Shown here piece by piece: positions 11,700 through 41,762 of a stretch of 64,000 nt of DNA (within the stretch, counting starts at the first letter, position 1; every line of letters begins with the position of its first letter). The notes under the pieces were generated by a model. The model had not been told where the DNA came from. It ran no database searches and saw nothing but the letters and a program-made list of their open reading frames with translations. The position numbers and the translations under genes are program-made. The stretch comes from Chiridota heheva (taxonomy: Eukaryota; Echinodermata; Holothuroidea; Apodida; Chiridotidae), in the NCBI GenBank assembly GCA_020152595.1, contig JAIGNY010000659.1:847001-911000 (forward strand), in the 5' to 3' direction.

Positions 11700-12362
11700 A
11701 CAAAGTTTCTCTTTAAGCCTACCCATACCCGATACCTGAGTTAATCCTGAAAACTCAGGTATGACAATTACCAACCCGATATCCTGTTCAGTGTATTGTG
11801 TTTCCTCCGCGACGACGAGTGAACACACAATTACAATGACGGGGCCGTCACCTGCGTATTCGGTTATGATAGTAACAATGCTATCACGAAACGCTTAATA
11901 CGACCCGGACAAGAACACAGGTACGACGACGTATGGACAGACATAACATCGACAACCAAGTCAATGTCTACGACCTTTGATGACCAGTTGTGGTGCACTG
12001 GCGTGTCTACCCAACCTAGGCTTGAATCCAGGGCCTCGTGGTCTGTAGACAGGTATAATAACCGCTACACCACAGTTGGTTTCCTCTCAAACAATGATTG
12101 TTTATCTGATATTCCTATGCACGCCACAGCCAAGTAGCCCAAGGCTATTTGTGTGTATAAGATTACACAAAGCCAAAGCTAAATAATCAAGGCACTTTTG
12201 TGATTGAAATCACTCATCCATCTTAAGTGTCTTAGTGGGAGAATTTTATTTGTAAACTGGTGATAAAAATAGCTGTGTATCATAATTTGCCTGAGGTAAT
12301 AATGTGCATTAACTGTGAATGATTAATGGACCATTTCTCCTAAAGAAAGATATTGCTTTATG
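11700..12362. mobile_element. Dispersed element D, copy 2 (split by a SINE)
   Basis: Matches 5911-6297 on both sides of the SINE. The left part carries CTGAGTTAATCCTGAAAACT and ends at GTGTATTGTGTTTCC. The right part resumes with CAAACAATGATTGTTTATC and continues to CCATTTCTCCTAAA. Copy 1 therefore serves as the pre-insertion (empty) allele of this site. Confidence 0.75.
11808..12079 (-). mobile_element. tRNA-derived SINE, family S1, copy 1
   Basis: Read on the minus strand it begins near CTGTGGTGTAGCGGTTA, a good Pol III A box in a tRNA-like head. GGATTCAAGCC follows as a B box about 35 bp on. It is flanked by TTTCCTC at 11801-11807 and 12080-12086, a 7-bp target duplication. Comparison with the uninterrupted element at 5911-6297 confirms the insertion. 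A second copy is at 20708-20908. Confidence 0.85.
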
Positions 12363-12416
12363 TACACAGCATGCAATCCACCTTGCAATGTACAGCACCC
12401 AATTCACCAAACTTTG

Positions 12417-13287
12417 ACTTTCGGCAACTGCCAATTTCACCATACCTTGTAAAGTGAATAAAAAGTTGTCCTACTGTACTTATTGTGGAAACATTCCTGA
12501 ATCAGATATTAATATCTCCTTGTCGTCAAATTAAATATAGAATAAACACTAGATGGTAGAAAGCAATATTTTGGGTTTTTGGACCATAATCGGCAACAGT
12601 AAAATTCTTGTTTACGACTAACTTTGCACACTTGGTCGTGGGAATGTGGGAACATGGGACTAATTTTGCACACTTGGTCGTGGGAATGTGGGAACATACA
12701 GAGATATAAACTGCCCGGATGGAGTGACTGTCCAGGGGAAGTCATGTGCTCTTATACATTCATGCCAAAGAAACTGGGGATAAGCACACGGACTGCGGGG
12801 TTATCATGATTCAAGCCTTAATTTAACTTACACTTTATGTGTAATATCTGCCAATGCCAATTTCTCTCCTACCTTATAAAATAGACAATGTCGTCCTACT
12901 TATTGTTGAAACATTCCTGAATCAGATATTAATATCTCCTCATCGTCAAATTAAATATGAAATAAATACTTGACAGCAGAGAGCGATATTTGGGGGTTTT
13001 GGGTCCATAATCGGCAACAGTCAAATTCCTGTATACAACTAACTTTGCACACTTTGTCGTGGGAACATGGAACTAACTTTGCACACTTGGTCATGGGAAC
13101 ATGGGACTAACTTTGCACACTTGGTTGTGGGAATGTGGGAACATGCAGGGATATAAACTCCCTGAATGGAGTGACCGGCCAGGAGAAGTCATGTGCTCTC
13201 ATACATTTATGCCAAAGAAACTGGGAATAAGCACACTGACTGATGAGTTGTCATGGCTCAAGTTTTGATTTAACTTACACTTTATGT
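12417..13287. repeat. Two ~430-bp tandem copies directly upstream of uricase exon 1
   Basis: Units at about 12417-12841 and 12842-13287 share, in order, ACATTCCTGAATCAGATATT, a CATAATCGGCAACAGT block, two or three short repeats of ACTAACTTTGCACACTTGG, then GATATAAACT, GTCATGTGCTCT and TTTAACTTACACTTTATGT. They are diverged by perhaps 15%. The second ends about 40 bp before the uricase ATG, so the duplication may cover promoter or 5'-UTR sequence. Confidence 0.85.
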
Positions 13288-13328
13288 CATGATGATTGTG
13301 ATGAGAATATTTGTGATTCATTAACAGA

Positions 13329-32253
<18,925 letters not shown>

Positions 32254-32384
32254 TTTTCTCAGCAAAAAAAAAAAACATCGTTGATTTTTCATCTTTCATG
32301 AGTAAGCTTTATAAACACTGATTACCTCAGCAGAATGCATACTTTGGATTCTTTCGTCAGAACCTTTGTAAGTGCTTATAATTT

Positions 32385-32694
32385 CAGGAATTAATTTCAG
32401 GATTTTAGTTATTGTGTGTCTTCGCTCCTCTTTTGAAAACTTCCTGACTGAACCCAGAACTAACATCAAAGCTGGTTCTAGGGCTTTTTCAGCTGCAGCA
32501 CCCCATGTTTGGAACTCTTTGCCTTCACACATTCGCCATGCCAGTTCACTTGGACAGTTCAAAACACGTCTCAAGACTTTTCTTTTTTAATCATGTATTA
32601 CTTACTGAACTTTGGGGCAGCATTCTGGGCGCTTTGTATCCTATGGAAAAGGCGCCTACTACAAATGAACATGGATGGATGGATGGATGGTGTC
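32385..32694 (+). mobile_element. CR1/L2-like retrotransposon 3' end
   Basis: The frame at 32372-32590 encodes GSRAFSAAAPHVWNSLPSHI then FKTRLKTFLF and a stop, the last ~50 residues of CR1/L2-clade reverse transcriptases. The untranslated tail has GGCGCCTACTACAAATG and ends in (ATGG) repeats. Only the 3' end is present, and it lies 130 bp after the uricase stop codon in the same orientation. Confidence 0.85.
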
Positions 32695-32848
32695 AGTACA
32701 CTGTCTTTATTAATTATTTTTTTAATTTATCCCCAATCTTCCATATTGGTAGCCACATGGACAATGATGCTCTAACTTATCTTCAATCAATTTGTATTAA
32801 TATCAAGTTCAGATATATTCATAGGCCATATAGACGGTAAGCTGACGT

Positions 32849-33705
32849 TTGTGGCTCCAGTACACACCCAGCTGGTTCATAACCACCGTGAAGCATGCTT
32901 CCAGTACACACCCAGTTTGGTTCATTACCACAGGGGAGTATACTTTCAGTACACAAACCCACTTGGTTCATTACCACAGAGAAGCATGCTTCCAGTACTC
33001 ACCCAGTTTGGTTTATTACCTCAGAGAAGTATGCTTCCAGTACACACCCAGTTTGGTTCATTACCACAGGGGATTATACTTGCAGTACACACCCAGCTGG
33101 TTCATTACCACAGTGAAGCATGCTTTTAGTACACACAGCTGGTTCATTACCACAGGAAAGTATTTTTCCAGTACACACCTGGTCGGTTTATTACTTAAGG
33201 GAAGTATACTTCCAGTACACACACCCAGTTCATTCATTACCATAGGGGAGTATACTTCCAGTATACACACTTAGTTGGTTCATTACCACAAGGAGTATCT
33301 TTCCAGTACACACACTTAGTTGGTTTATAACCACAGGGAAGCATGTTACTAGTACACAGATGGTTCATTACCACAGGAAAATATTTTTCCAATACACACA
33401 GTAAAGCATGCTTCCAGTACACACCCAGTTGGTCTATTACACAGGAAAGTATTTTTAAAGTACACGCCAGCTGCTTTATTACCACAGAGAAGCATGCTTC
33501 CAGTACACACCCAGTTTGGTTCATTACCTTAGGGAAGCATGCTTCCAGTACACACCCAGTTGGTTCATTACCACAGGAAAACATGCTTCTAGTACACAGG
33601 AAAACATGCTTCCAGTACACACCCAGTTGGTTTATTACCACAGGAAAGTATTTTTCAGTACACACCTGGTTGGTTCATTACCTCAGGGGAATACACTTTT
33701 TAGAG
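32849..33705. repeat. 44-bp minisatellite, ~19 copies
   Basis: Unit GGTTCATTACCACAGGGAAG, then CATGCTTCCAGTACACACCC and AGTT. The centre alternates AAGCATGCTT and AAGTATACTT, both palindromes. Several units are shortened by 10-20 bp. Confidence 0.95.
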
Positions 33706-33764
33706 CAATGAACCTGAAATGTTGTGGTCGAAGCCTTAACTTTTTACAACATATATATGATGCT

Positions 33765-34048
33765 AGAGGTGCTATGGCTCAGTGGTTAAGGAGTAATGCT
33801 TGTATTCGAGAGGTACCGACTTCGATTCCCATCGTGAGCTCTGCATTGTGTCCTTGAGCAAGACACTTTACTCTACTTGCTTCAGTCCACTCATCTGTAA
33901 AATGAGTACCAGCCCTGCTGGGGAGTTGATCTGTGATGGACTGGCGTCCCGTCCAGGTGGAGTAATGTACTCTCATCTACTTGCGCCATGGAAACCAGGG
34001 ATAAGTACTAGCTCAATGAGTCTAATGTCTCGAATGGATTTAGCTTTG
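33765..34048 (+). mobile_element. tRNA-derived SINE, family S2, with 10-bp target duplication
   Basis: The head has an A box (TGGCTCAGTGG, 33776-33786) and a B box (ACTTCGATTCC, near 33819-33829). The body includes TCCTTGAGCAAGACACTTTA and GGACTGGCGTCCCGTCCAGG, sequences shared by many animal SINEs. ATATGATGCT flanks it perfectly at 33755-33764 and 34049-34058, giving exact borders and a 284-bp length. The intact duplication implies a fairly recent insertion. Confidence 0.9.
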
Positions 34049-34058
34049 ATATGATGCT

Positions 34059-34699
34059 TACCCAAGAAATACAAATATTCTCCGGATTCCTATTTTTCAC
34101 ACAGTTATAGCCACCAGGAACCCTAGATCTATGCCAGGTCTGAATAGTTTGATGGTGCAAGGTGGGTTGAGAGGTAGTGTGGGTATTTTTTATTGTTTTA
34201 TGATGCTTAGTTTTAAAATGATTGAAACAAGTTGTAAATCAAAAGAAGACAGCGGGTCACATACACACATTTCTGCTCTTTGTTCATTTAATCAATAATT
34301 TTATGAGCCCTTTATTTCTTTTCCTGAAATGAACATCTGACATCAGTGTTACAGGTTGGGATTGTATAAATGTTCTTTAAAGAATCAGTTGTGGATGCAG
34401 TTAGTAAAACAAATTCCTAACATTGTATTTCCACATAGTTTGTGCATCAACAAGTTTGTAATGAAAAGTTCATACCCAATGACCATTGGTAAACCTCATT
34501 TTGAGATTTGAAATAAAGATTGTTGGTGCTATCCCAGCTTACTTTTTGGTCTTGGAGGGTAGGTTTGTTTTATGTTGTTAAATTGTTTGGCTCAGGAAAG
34601 TTAAGCTTCTCAAACAGTGTTTGACAAATCATACGTCTGGTTGCCCAGGACATCCAAAAATCTTATCCAGGCACCCGTGACATTTACTTGATCTACCCG
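34059..34699. other. Unassigned DNA
   Basis: No exon or array. AAATAAAG at about 34510 could serve as a distal polyadenylation signal for uricase, but nothing ties it to that gene. Confidence 0.3.
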
Positions 34700-35133
34700 G
34701 ACGGACAACGTGAGTTTTCAGCAAAATTTGCCTCAACCCCTCTGCAACAATTGCCACTGCACCCTCACAATCTATCACGTTCTCCTTGCTTGCCCCTTGT
34801 ACAACCTTCCCAGAGCTTCCCTCGCTCCTCACAACTCAATTGCTGACTTCTTCCAGAAAAATCCTCTCGATAAAATGATCTCCTTCCTTCATCATGCTTC
34901 CCTTTACAACCATATTTAATTCTCCTTTTCCACCCCCTCTCTACTTTGTTTTTGTTTCAGCCATGCACCTCCCCTCTCGATCACAGCTTTCTGACCTTTT
35001 GTTTTTGAATTTCTCTCATTCTCTCCCTGTTTCCTTTCCTTCCTACCTCTAGAATGATCTGACCTCTCAGGCACAATTTGACCCTCGTTGTCATGGTGCC
35101 ATTAAGCCCTCATCAAACAAACAAACAAATAAA
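34700..35133 (+). mobile_element. I-type (RNase H-bearing) non-LTR retrotransposon 3' end
   Basis: The frame at 34710-34919 encodes PLCNNCHCTLTIYHVLLACP, then IADFFQKNPLDKMISFLHHA and SLYNHI with a stop. This is the cysteine-rich HILL-CP tail and FL---GLYN-I end typical of I/Nimb-like elements. The 3' tail ends in CAAACAAACAAACAAATAAA. Everything upstream is missing. Confidence 0.75.
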
Positions 35134-35223
35134 ATTCCGTATTTACTTTTAGGACACCCACAAAATCAGATACTCCTGCCCAGTGGGAAAGATGATTTTT
35201 ATTTTTTTTAATGTGCAAATTTA

Positions 35224-35516
35224 TTTGTCTCTTTTTCCACATAGTGACGAATAGAGGTAATCACAGTGGTTTTGAGAAAATGTGTGTTGAAGATTCTTTA
35301 ATATTTGGATATATTTTTTTATTGTGATTTTAAAGAGCAAAATACTCAATTTATACTTCGTTGCAGAGGGAACACGGTGGACTATTTACAAGTTATCATG
35401 TTATCATATTTTCTTTTATGTTTATTTTAGTCTCAAAGACATTCAGCAGTATGCAGAATTAATATACTCAATTGTTATTGTTTTTGACATTCGTCACTAT
35501 GTGAAAAGAGGGACGA
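35224..35516. mobile_element. MITE family M2, copy 1
   Basis: The left terminus CTTTTTCCACATAGTGACGA and the right terminus CGTCACTATGTGAAAAGAG are inverse of each other, about 30 bp. 293 bp, AT-rich, non-coding. Related copy at 55102-55430. Confidence 0.75.
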
Positions 35517-35530
35517 TGTATTTGATTTTT

Positions 35531-36350
35531 TGGTTCGCATGCGAAACATAATGCGAACCTATGTAATGGCGATTTCGTCCGTCCCGCTGTCCGGCCGTCC
35601 ACAGTTTTTTCCTGAGATTTCCTCAGAAATTTTATTTTTTTGAGAATTCCTCAGAAAATGTTAGAGATTCTTCAAAATTCTTGGAAAAAGTTAGAGTTTC
35701 TTTATATATCCTTATGGAAGGTTAGAATTTCCTTACAAAATGTTAAAGTTTTTCAGAGACACTCAAGACACGATTGAAGACTAGTTTCCTTAAAAATTCT
35801 ACAAAACATTTGATATTTCCTGAGAATATAATTATAAAATGATATAATTTTCCAATATTCTTCAGAGATCTTAAGCATCTCTCTCGTAGCACTAAAGATT
35901 TAAAATCCTTATAAACCTTTATTTTTGTGTTTATTTGCATAAAGTTGCTACAGTATATGAATTGACCAGACTTTTTGATTTAGTATGCTCAGTCAGGGAG
36001 TGTGACAGAATGTGACTGCATATGGACATATAGAGGGACCCCATGTGGGACATGGATGGGGGCCATGCGGGATATATGATATATATATATCGTGTGGTTT
36101 CACCAATGGCTAAATCAGGCATAATTATTTGACTCCTCCTTTTTTTCTTATTGAACAAGTCATTTGCATATAAGTTATTATATGAACTGACACTTTCATA
36201 CTTAGTATGTTCAATCAGGAATTGTGATAGCTAGGATGACTTCTTATGAAGCTATGGGATGTCATGGGGTGTGATGCCATGTGGGACATGGGGTGGGATG
36301 CCATGTGGGACATGGGGTAGGATGCCATGTGGAACAGGGTGGAATACCGT
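35531..36350. mobile_element. Composite element F, copy C (right end missing)
   Basis: The left end TGGTTCGCATGCGAAACATA and leaders (35930-36010, 36150-36250) match copies A and B. The 24-bp array is reduced to about four units (36255-36345), after which the sequence departs from the family. The right inverted end is absent. Confidence 0.75.
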
Positions 36351-36440
36351 TCTATCATGTAATGATGTAACCTCATGGTTGTCACTTGGAAAACCAGACT
36401 TGTAGTTGACAAAGATAATAAACCAAGTAAACATCGAAAT

Positions 36441-36658
36441 AGTGTTATTGCCGTTTGTTATATTGCCATTTGTTATATTGCCATTTGTTATATTGCCGTT
36501 TGTTATATTGCCGTTTGTTATATTGCCGTTTGTTATATTGCCGTTTGTTAAATTGCCGTTTGTTATATTGCCTTTTGTTATATTGCTGTTTGTTAGATTG
36601 CCGTTTGTTATATTGCCGTTCCTTATATTGCCGTTTGTTATATTGCCATTTGTTATAT
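36441..36658. repeat. 15-bp minisatellite (TTGCCGTTTGTTATA)
   Basis: About 15 units, a few with CCATTT for CCGTTT. Because 15 is divisible by three, several frames stay open (for example a FVILP repeat). I do not regard these as genes. Confidence 0.95.
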
Positions 36659-37107
36659 AAGAAGCCACGTTATAAATGGTAGCAGTGTTGTTTAATAGCT
36701 ATCATCTTTAGAGAGACGGAGGACATTTTGGCGGTTTGTTTGCAGAAGGGTGTTATTTTATACGACTGTGTACCTGAACTGGATATGTCAGGAAAGTAGT
36801 AAACAGAATCTATTGAGGTAATAAGAGTTTACTGCCCGAAGAAAGCTTGAAAAAATAATTCAATTTGTTGAAATTTTAGTTTGATTGTCGATAAATTAAC
36901 TAAACAATTAATAGGAAAAAGAGGACGATGGTACTAACCTTCAATAGTTGACTTTCCACACAACACAAGTCATTCTTTAGAATAATTTAGCTAAATAACT
37001 CCTTAATGGGATTCGATATTGAAGTTGTTTTTCACCCTTTAGTTTCTCTGAAAGCCCTCTTTCATGTAAGATAAACTTACTTGACTAATTACTCCTTCAA
37101 ACAATAG
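36659..37107. other. Unassigned DNA
   Basis: Nothing recognised on either strand. Confidence 0.35.
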
Positions 37108-37312
37108 ACAAGATCTCAAAATAAATTGACAAAAACAGTACTGTCTCTCTGGCTATACTCCAGATTTCTCAAAAGAATCTAACAAGATCCCACACCAACT
37201 TTTGTTATTCAAATTGTCCGCCTATGGCATTGATGGAAATTTCCTCACTTGGTTTGCATCCTTCGTTAGCAACCAAATTCATTCCGCTTTGTTGCTGAAA
37301 TCCCAAATCCTA
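37108..37312 (+). mobile_element. Fragment of retrotransposon family R1
   Basis: A diverged copy of 42480-42670: ISKQIDKNSTVSLAILDFSK, then HQLLLFKLSAYGIDGNFLTW and FASF. The same reverse transcriptase fingers/palm segment as family R1, with several damaging substitutions. Confidence 0.75.
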
Positions 37313-39069
37313 AACCTTTTTTTTTTTTTTTTCACCTAAAGGTGTGTTTTAAACGAAGATCTAGGACCTCTAGACTTTAGATATTCAGATATTCTATACA
37401 AAAAATAAAGTTCAAAGTTGATTTCTTTCGACAAGTACTTTATAGACTTCTTGTAAACAAATGTATAGCAGATGTGATGAGGGAAGATATCACTCTACAG
37501 CCATATGAACGTTTATGAGACTTTGAACCAATAAAAACTAATAATTGTCCAGATTTGGTTTCCATCTTTATTCATGGCTCCATAAAAAACTTACAGAATA
37601 TTCAAGTTCGATCTATTTTATAGCTCATATGCATTCATTAATTCAAAACGTGAACATTTGGTTGGGGAGCTGATTTAAGAAGTAATGTAAAAGTAAATAT
37701 TGTCATTGAAAAATTGTCATCATTCCGTACTAAAGTATGCAAGCCACCATAATTTCCTCAAATAGTCTTATTCACTGCAGCTGTGAGTAGCTGACATTTG
37801 CCATAGTAGAGTGAGCATGTTCTGCAAATTTAATTCCTCTTTAATCTAATTCAATTCCTGTTCAATCTATTTATTGCTATTCAATATAATAACAACTGCA
37901 GAAGTGGCATCACTAGTATGAATCAGATTTAGTGCTGACGTTAGAAGCAATTTTCTTTAATCAAGATTCGGTCTCTCCAACAATGAACGCAATGAACAAA
38001 ATCTTCTATACTTGTTTCTGCAGCTTCTAATCACACTCCCTCCTTACCATGATTTGATGACGTAATATCAACCCAGTGCAACCAGGCAGCCATGAACGAA
38101 ACCACCAACAAACGTGAAAATGTTTAAGAGTATATAGAGGCAACATTAGCAAAATTGCTTTAAAATCTATCAAACCATCAAAATCAATTAAAACATTGAC
38201 AATTTTGCAACATTAAATTTTAGGCAAATTTTGTGGTGTATTACATACAGCGTGACATTAATAGTCTTTGGTCCCTGGTCCATGGTCCCTGGTCCATCCT
38301 CCTTGGTCCCTGGTCCATCCTCCTCGATCCCTGGTCCATCCTCCTTGGTCCCTGGTTTGCCTTGCTTGGTCTCTGCAATATGACATCACTTTCAAACATT
38401 TAAATTATTATCAGCTGAGAAACTCATCAAAAAAGATTCTGGGCAAAAAACTGCATTGTAAATATTTTAAAAATGTAGACAAAATCTTAGAAATAATAAA
38501 ACACTTATTTTTATTTAAGTTTCTTTACAAGAAAAATGGAAACGTAAAATTTGTAATTATATTCTTTGGCCATGCGCAGCCCTGCATGCACATATGCAGA
38601 GAGCATTCCTAATTGTTTAACAAAAGCTTTTTTATCGATTTATGACTGAAATCTCCTAAGTTAAGTAGCAAACAGCTTTGTTTTAACAGGTAATGGCGTA
38701 ACATGAAGAAGCAAAGGCACAGAAAATGTTCACACAATGGATAAATGAGGCTGGAGTAAAGTAAGAAAACCCCCACCCCTGAAGACATACCCCAATTCGT
38801 TTTTCACACATCAAGAAAACGTTTGCTACGCCACATCAAATACCTCTACAAAATAAGAAATGATTGTATTTTCTCTTCAACCCTCTTGAGAGGTTAAGCA
38901 GACGTACATTGACTTAAAATTTGTCTTTAGGGAAAAATGAGTCAAATGACCTACATTGTCTGATTGTGTGAAATATAGTAAAGATATTGAAAACCAGAAG
39001 ATGAAATCAAGCAAATATAAAAGCAGTACAAACCAAAACACACATTTGTTGACGCAGCTCATGAAATTG
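37313..39069. other. Unassigned DNA with a short GGTCC repeat
   Basis: At 38268-38360 a 21-24-bp unit (GGTCCCTGGTCCATCCTCCT) repeats four times. A possible exon fragment is listed separately at 38690-38760. Otherwise nothing. Confidence 0.35.
38690..38760 (+). pseudogene. Possible calponin-homology-like exon fragment
   Basis: One frame reads EEAKAQKMFTQWINEAGVK, resembling the start of actin-binding calponin homology domains (QK-FT-W-N). A consensus donor (AAA|GTAAGA) follows at 38761 and a CAG acceptor lies at 38687-38689. All frames from that acceptor meet a stop before this segment, so it would have to start at the internal Met or be dead. It may be coincidence. Confidence 0.15.
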
Positions 39070-39290
39070 CGGGAACAGTCTCACCTTAGGGAGGGTGGGA
39101 AGTTGAGGAAAGAGCTTTAGCCGGGGAGGGTGCAGAGTTGAGGGAAGAGCCTCTGCCGGAAAGGATGTACAACTGAGGAAACAGCCTCTGCCGGGAAGGA
39201 TGCGCAATTGGGAGAACAGCCTCTGCAGGGGAGGATGCACAGTTGAGGTATCTGTCGGGAGGGTGGAAAGTTTAAAGAACAGCTTCGCTG
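39070..39290. repeat. ~36-bp minisatellite
   Basis: About six units of AACAGCCTCTGCCGGGAAGG followed by ATGCACAATTGAGG. GC-richer than the surroundings. The 119-codon minus frame across it is Pro/Leu-rich repeat translation. Confidence 0.85.
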
Positions 39291-39929
39291 AAGAGGGCGC
39301 AGGCAGTTCTAGTGCTTCAAACTGCTTTTCAGAAATTGCCCTCAGACGTGGGTTAAAATTTAACACTATGTCTTGGGTCTAGGACTTGGGACCCTACGCC
39401 ACTGGTGGAGATGGCCCACTTCATTGGTGGGAATTACAGCCCAGCTTAAATGTATTCGTATAATATTTACCTTTATTTATTGCTTGTTTCAATGAAAATT
39501 CTTGACTTCAAAAATTACATTGTATGTGAAAATCAGTTTGTACATGTTTATACCACGTTGTTACTGAAAGTTCCCAAATAATTCGAGCTATGAGGGTAAA
39601 CATTGCCATAGCTTGCGATTTCTACTCGCCATGTTTGCTATATATTCTGCCTTCCAGTCATCACAAGAGTTATACAAAAAAAAGATTGTTGCCGAACATG
39701 ATCTTGATTTAGTTTGTAGTATTATGCTATTTGTTTAATTTAGGATGCCACTCTCTGCAGAAAAATTACATGGATGCAATGCTGAGGTGTTGATAACACG
39801 AGCATTGCCATAAAATGTTTTGCCGATTTCGGTAAGATTCATATCTAGCAAATGGAAATAAATCTCTCTTCACCAAGTTGAAAGAGCTCGCACGGCAAAA
39901 AAATTAACGAATACGCTGGCCTAAATATC
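39291..39929. other. Unassigned DNA
   Basis: No exon, array or terminal repeat seen. Confidence 0.35.
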
Positions 39930-40500
39930 ACTTAAACTGAACGGAACCGCCTATTTAAACACGACTTATATTCGTGTTTCCGTAACCATGTTTCCCATAA
40001 TGTTTAAGGCAACTTAACCGCCTCGCTCTGGGCGACGAAAACGCCGTGTCTAGGTGATGTAAACTCCATGTTTAACATGTTTACAACGTAAAAATATAAT
40101 TTACTGTGACTTAAATGCCTCACTCCTGGTGACGTAAACGCCGTGCTACGAGTGACGTAAACTCCCTGTTTAACGTGTTTACAACTTAAGAATGTAATTT
40201 AATGCAACTTAAATGCCCAATTCCTGGCGGCGTAAATGCTGTACTCCAGGTGACGTAATCTCCATATTTAACATGTTTACAATGTACAAAATATATTGAA
40301 CGGATCTTAAATGCCCCATTCCTGGCGGCATAAACCCCGTGCTCCAGGTGACGTAATCTCCATGTTTAACGTGTTTACATCGTATGGACGTAAAGTTGGT
40401 GGAGAAGAAACATGGATTTTCCGTCGAGTATAACACCGGAAATTCGGTGCTTCATTGAATGGAAATTCTTTGCTTAAAGTGACGTAAGTGACGTAAATGT
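39930..40500. repeat. ~100-bp tandem array with TGACGTAA sites
   Basis: Four to five imperfect units with a CTTAAATGCC block, TGACGTAA, ACTCCATGTTTAAC and TGTTTACAACGTA. TGACGTAA (a CREB/ATF/PAR-bZIP-type octamer) occurs at 40130, 40153, 40251, 40349, 40480 and 40489. The theme of paired AAACTCC and CATGTTTA blocks resembles the 100-bp units at 49580-50110. Confidence 0.8.
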
Positions 40501-41335
40501 TTTATTTGTTACAACGTAATATTGTCAACTTGAAATTGAAACACTGGCATATTTCACGCTTCAGTCGACGGAAACTCCTTGTTTTCTGCATTGGAAACTC
40601 ATTCGGACGCCATGGTCGGAACCCTTTGGTCGAAAATGCAACATAAATGGTTGAAACTGGTAATTGTAGGAACTTTAACCTTATGAACTAAATTTCACAA
40701 GCCTAACTATATATTTACTATTATTAAATAAAATAAGATAAAAACTATTTTTCATATATCTGGGTAGCTTCTATTATACATTTAAGATTGAGTAAAAATA
40801 TAAACGTAGGCAATAAATTAAGGGACGACATATATATATGACGAGCTTTCTGGCTGTTGAGTACCCTAATACAAACAGCTCTCCGCCATTGATGTTATAG
40901 AAAGTCAAAAATGTTGACTTAAAGTTAACTAGATTCAAAATGAGTTCATCTTTTTGTTGAATTTTTTAAATATTTATTGACCTGTTGTGCCTCGGAGCCT
41001 CAAGTGTTTTATGTTACAAATCTCAGGTAAATACCTGAGTACGTGGTATAAAATTTGGTTGTATAAGTTTTGTAGCCCTCCACGCCACCAGGGACAAAAT
41101 AATTTGCTGCTCTAATATGTCGGTGAAGTGCCCCTTTAACTTTCAAGTCTTCTTTCTGATTGGTCAGCTTTCCCATTTTACCTATCTATCAATCTGTCTA
41201 GATTGATATTGAGACTTGGAAGACTGGATGAGAGAAAAAAATGCATGATGTCAATTGATTAACATTCTTAAACACAAAGCATATAAAAAGGCTTTATAAA
41301 ACCTTAACTTCAGAATAAGTAAATTTGTCTTCAAC
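40501..41335. other. Unassigned DNA
   Basis: No gene recognised. GTGCCCCTTTAAC at 41128-41140 resembles one end of the TTAA MITEs, but no matching second end was found. Confidence 0.35.
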
Positions 41336-41595
41336 TTAAAAGAGGGCCTGCCATGGAAAAAGAAATCGCTGAAAAGTTGCCTATGTATTCTTATTACCCT
41401 CAAATTCAAATATCCAACTTAAAAATTACGAAAAATGATCGTTTACAGAGGAAAAAATGTGTTTGAAATTGCCGGTTTTCATCGACAAAAAAAAAAAACC
41501 CTGTAGTGACGTCACCGCTTGATGATGACGTAGAGTTAGGCACCCATTTGTTTGTTTACAATTTGCCAGTGCTGCGTTTCCGCATTATAGCGTGT

Positions 41596-41733
41596 GTACA
41601 AATGGCTAGCAACAGTGACAGCTCCGAAGACAATTCTGAACTTAATTATCTTATTCAAGCTCCGAATTTGAAGGGAGCTTTTACAGTCGCGCACATAGTT
41701 GTTGAAGTAGTGCTTATTAGACCTGGAAAATAA
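41596..41733 (+). CDS. Short transposon-encoded frame of unknown role
   Basis: From an internal ATG it encodes ASNSDSSEDNSELNYLIQA and about 20 further residues before a stop. The acidic Ser/Asp/Glu start resembles a genuine N-terminus, and it lies just inside the left inverted terminus. No known domain. The retroelement insertion begins about 30 bp later and may have removed the rest of the gene. Confidence 0.3.
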   Translation, partial: VQMASNSDSSEDNSELNYLIQAPNLKGAFTVAHIVVEVVLIRPGK

Positions 41734-41762
41734 GAGGCTCAATATTGAGGTAGGTTTCGGAC

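Noticed and set aside
33768..33850. A free-standing tRNA gene
   Set aside because: A and B boxes are present, but the sequence does not fold as a full cloverleaf by eye and continues into a SINE body with a target duplication.
36252..36682. Frames of 75-138 codons with FVILP or NGNIT repeats
   Set aside because: Translations of the 15-bp TTGCCGTTTGTTATA array.
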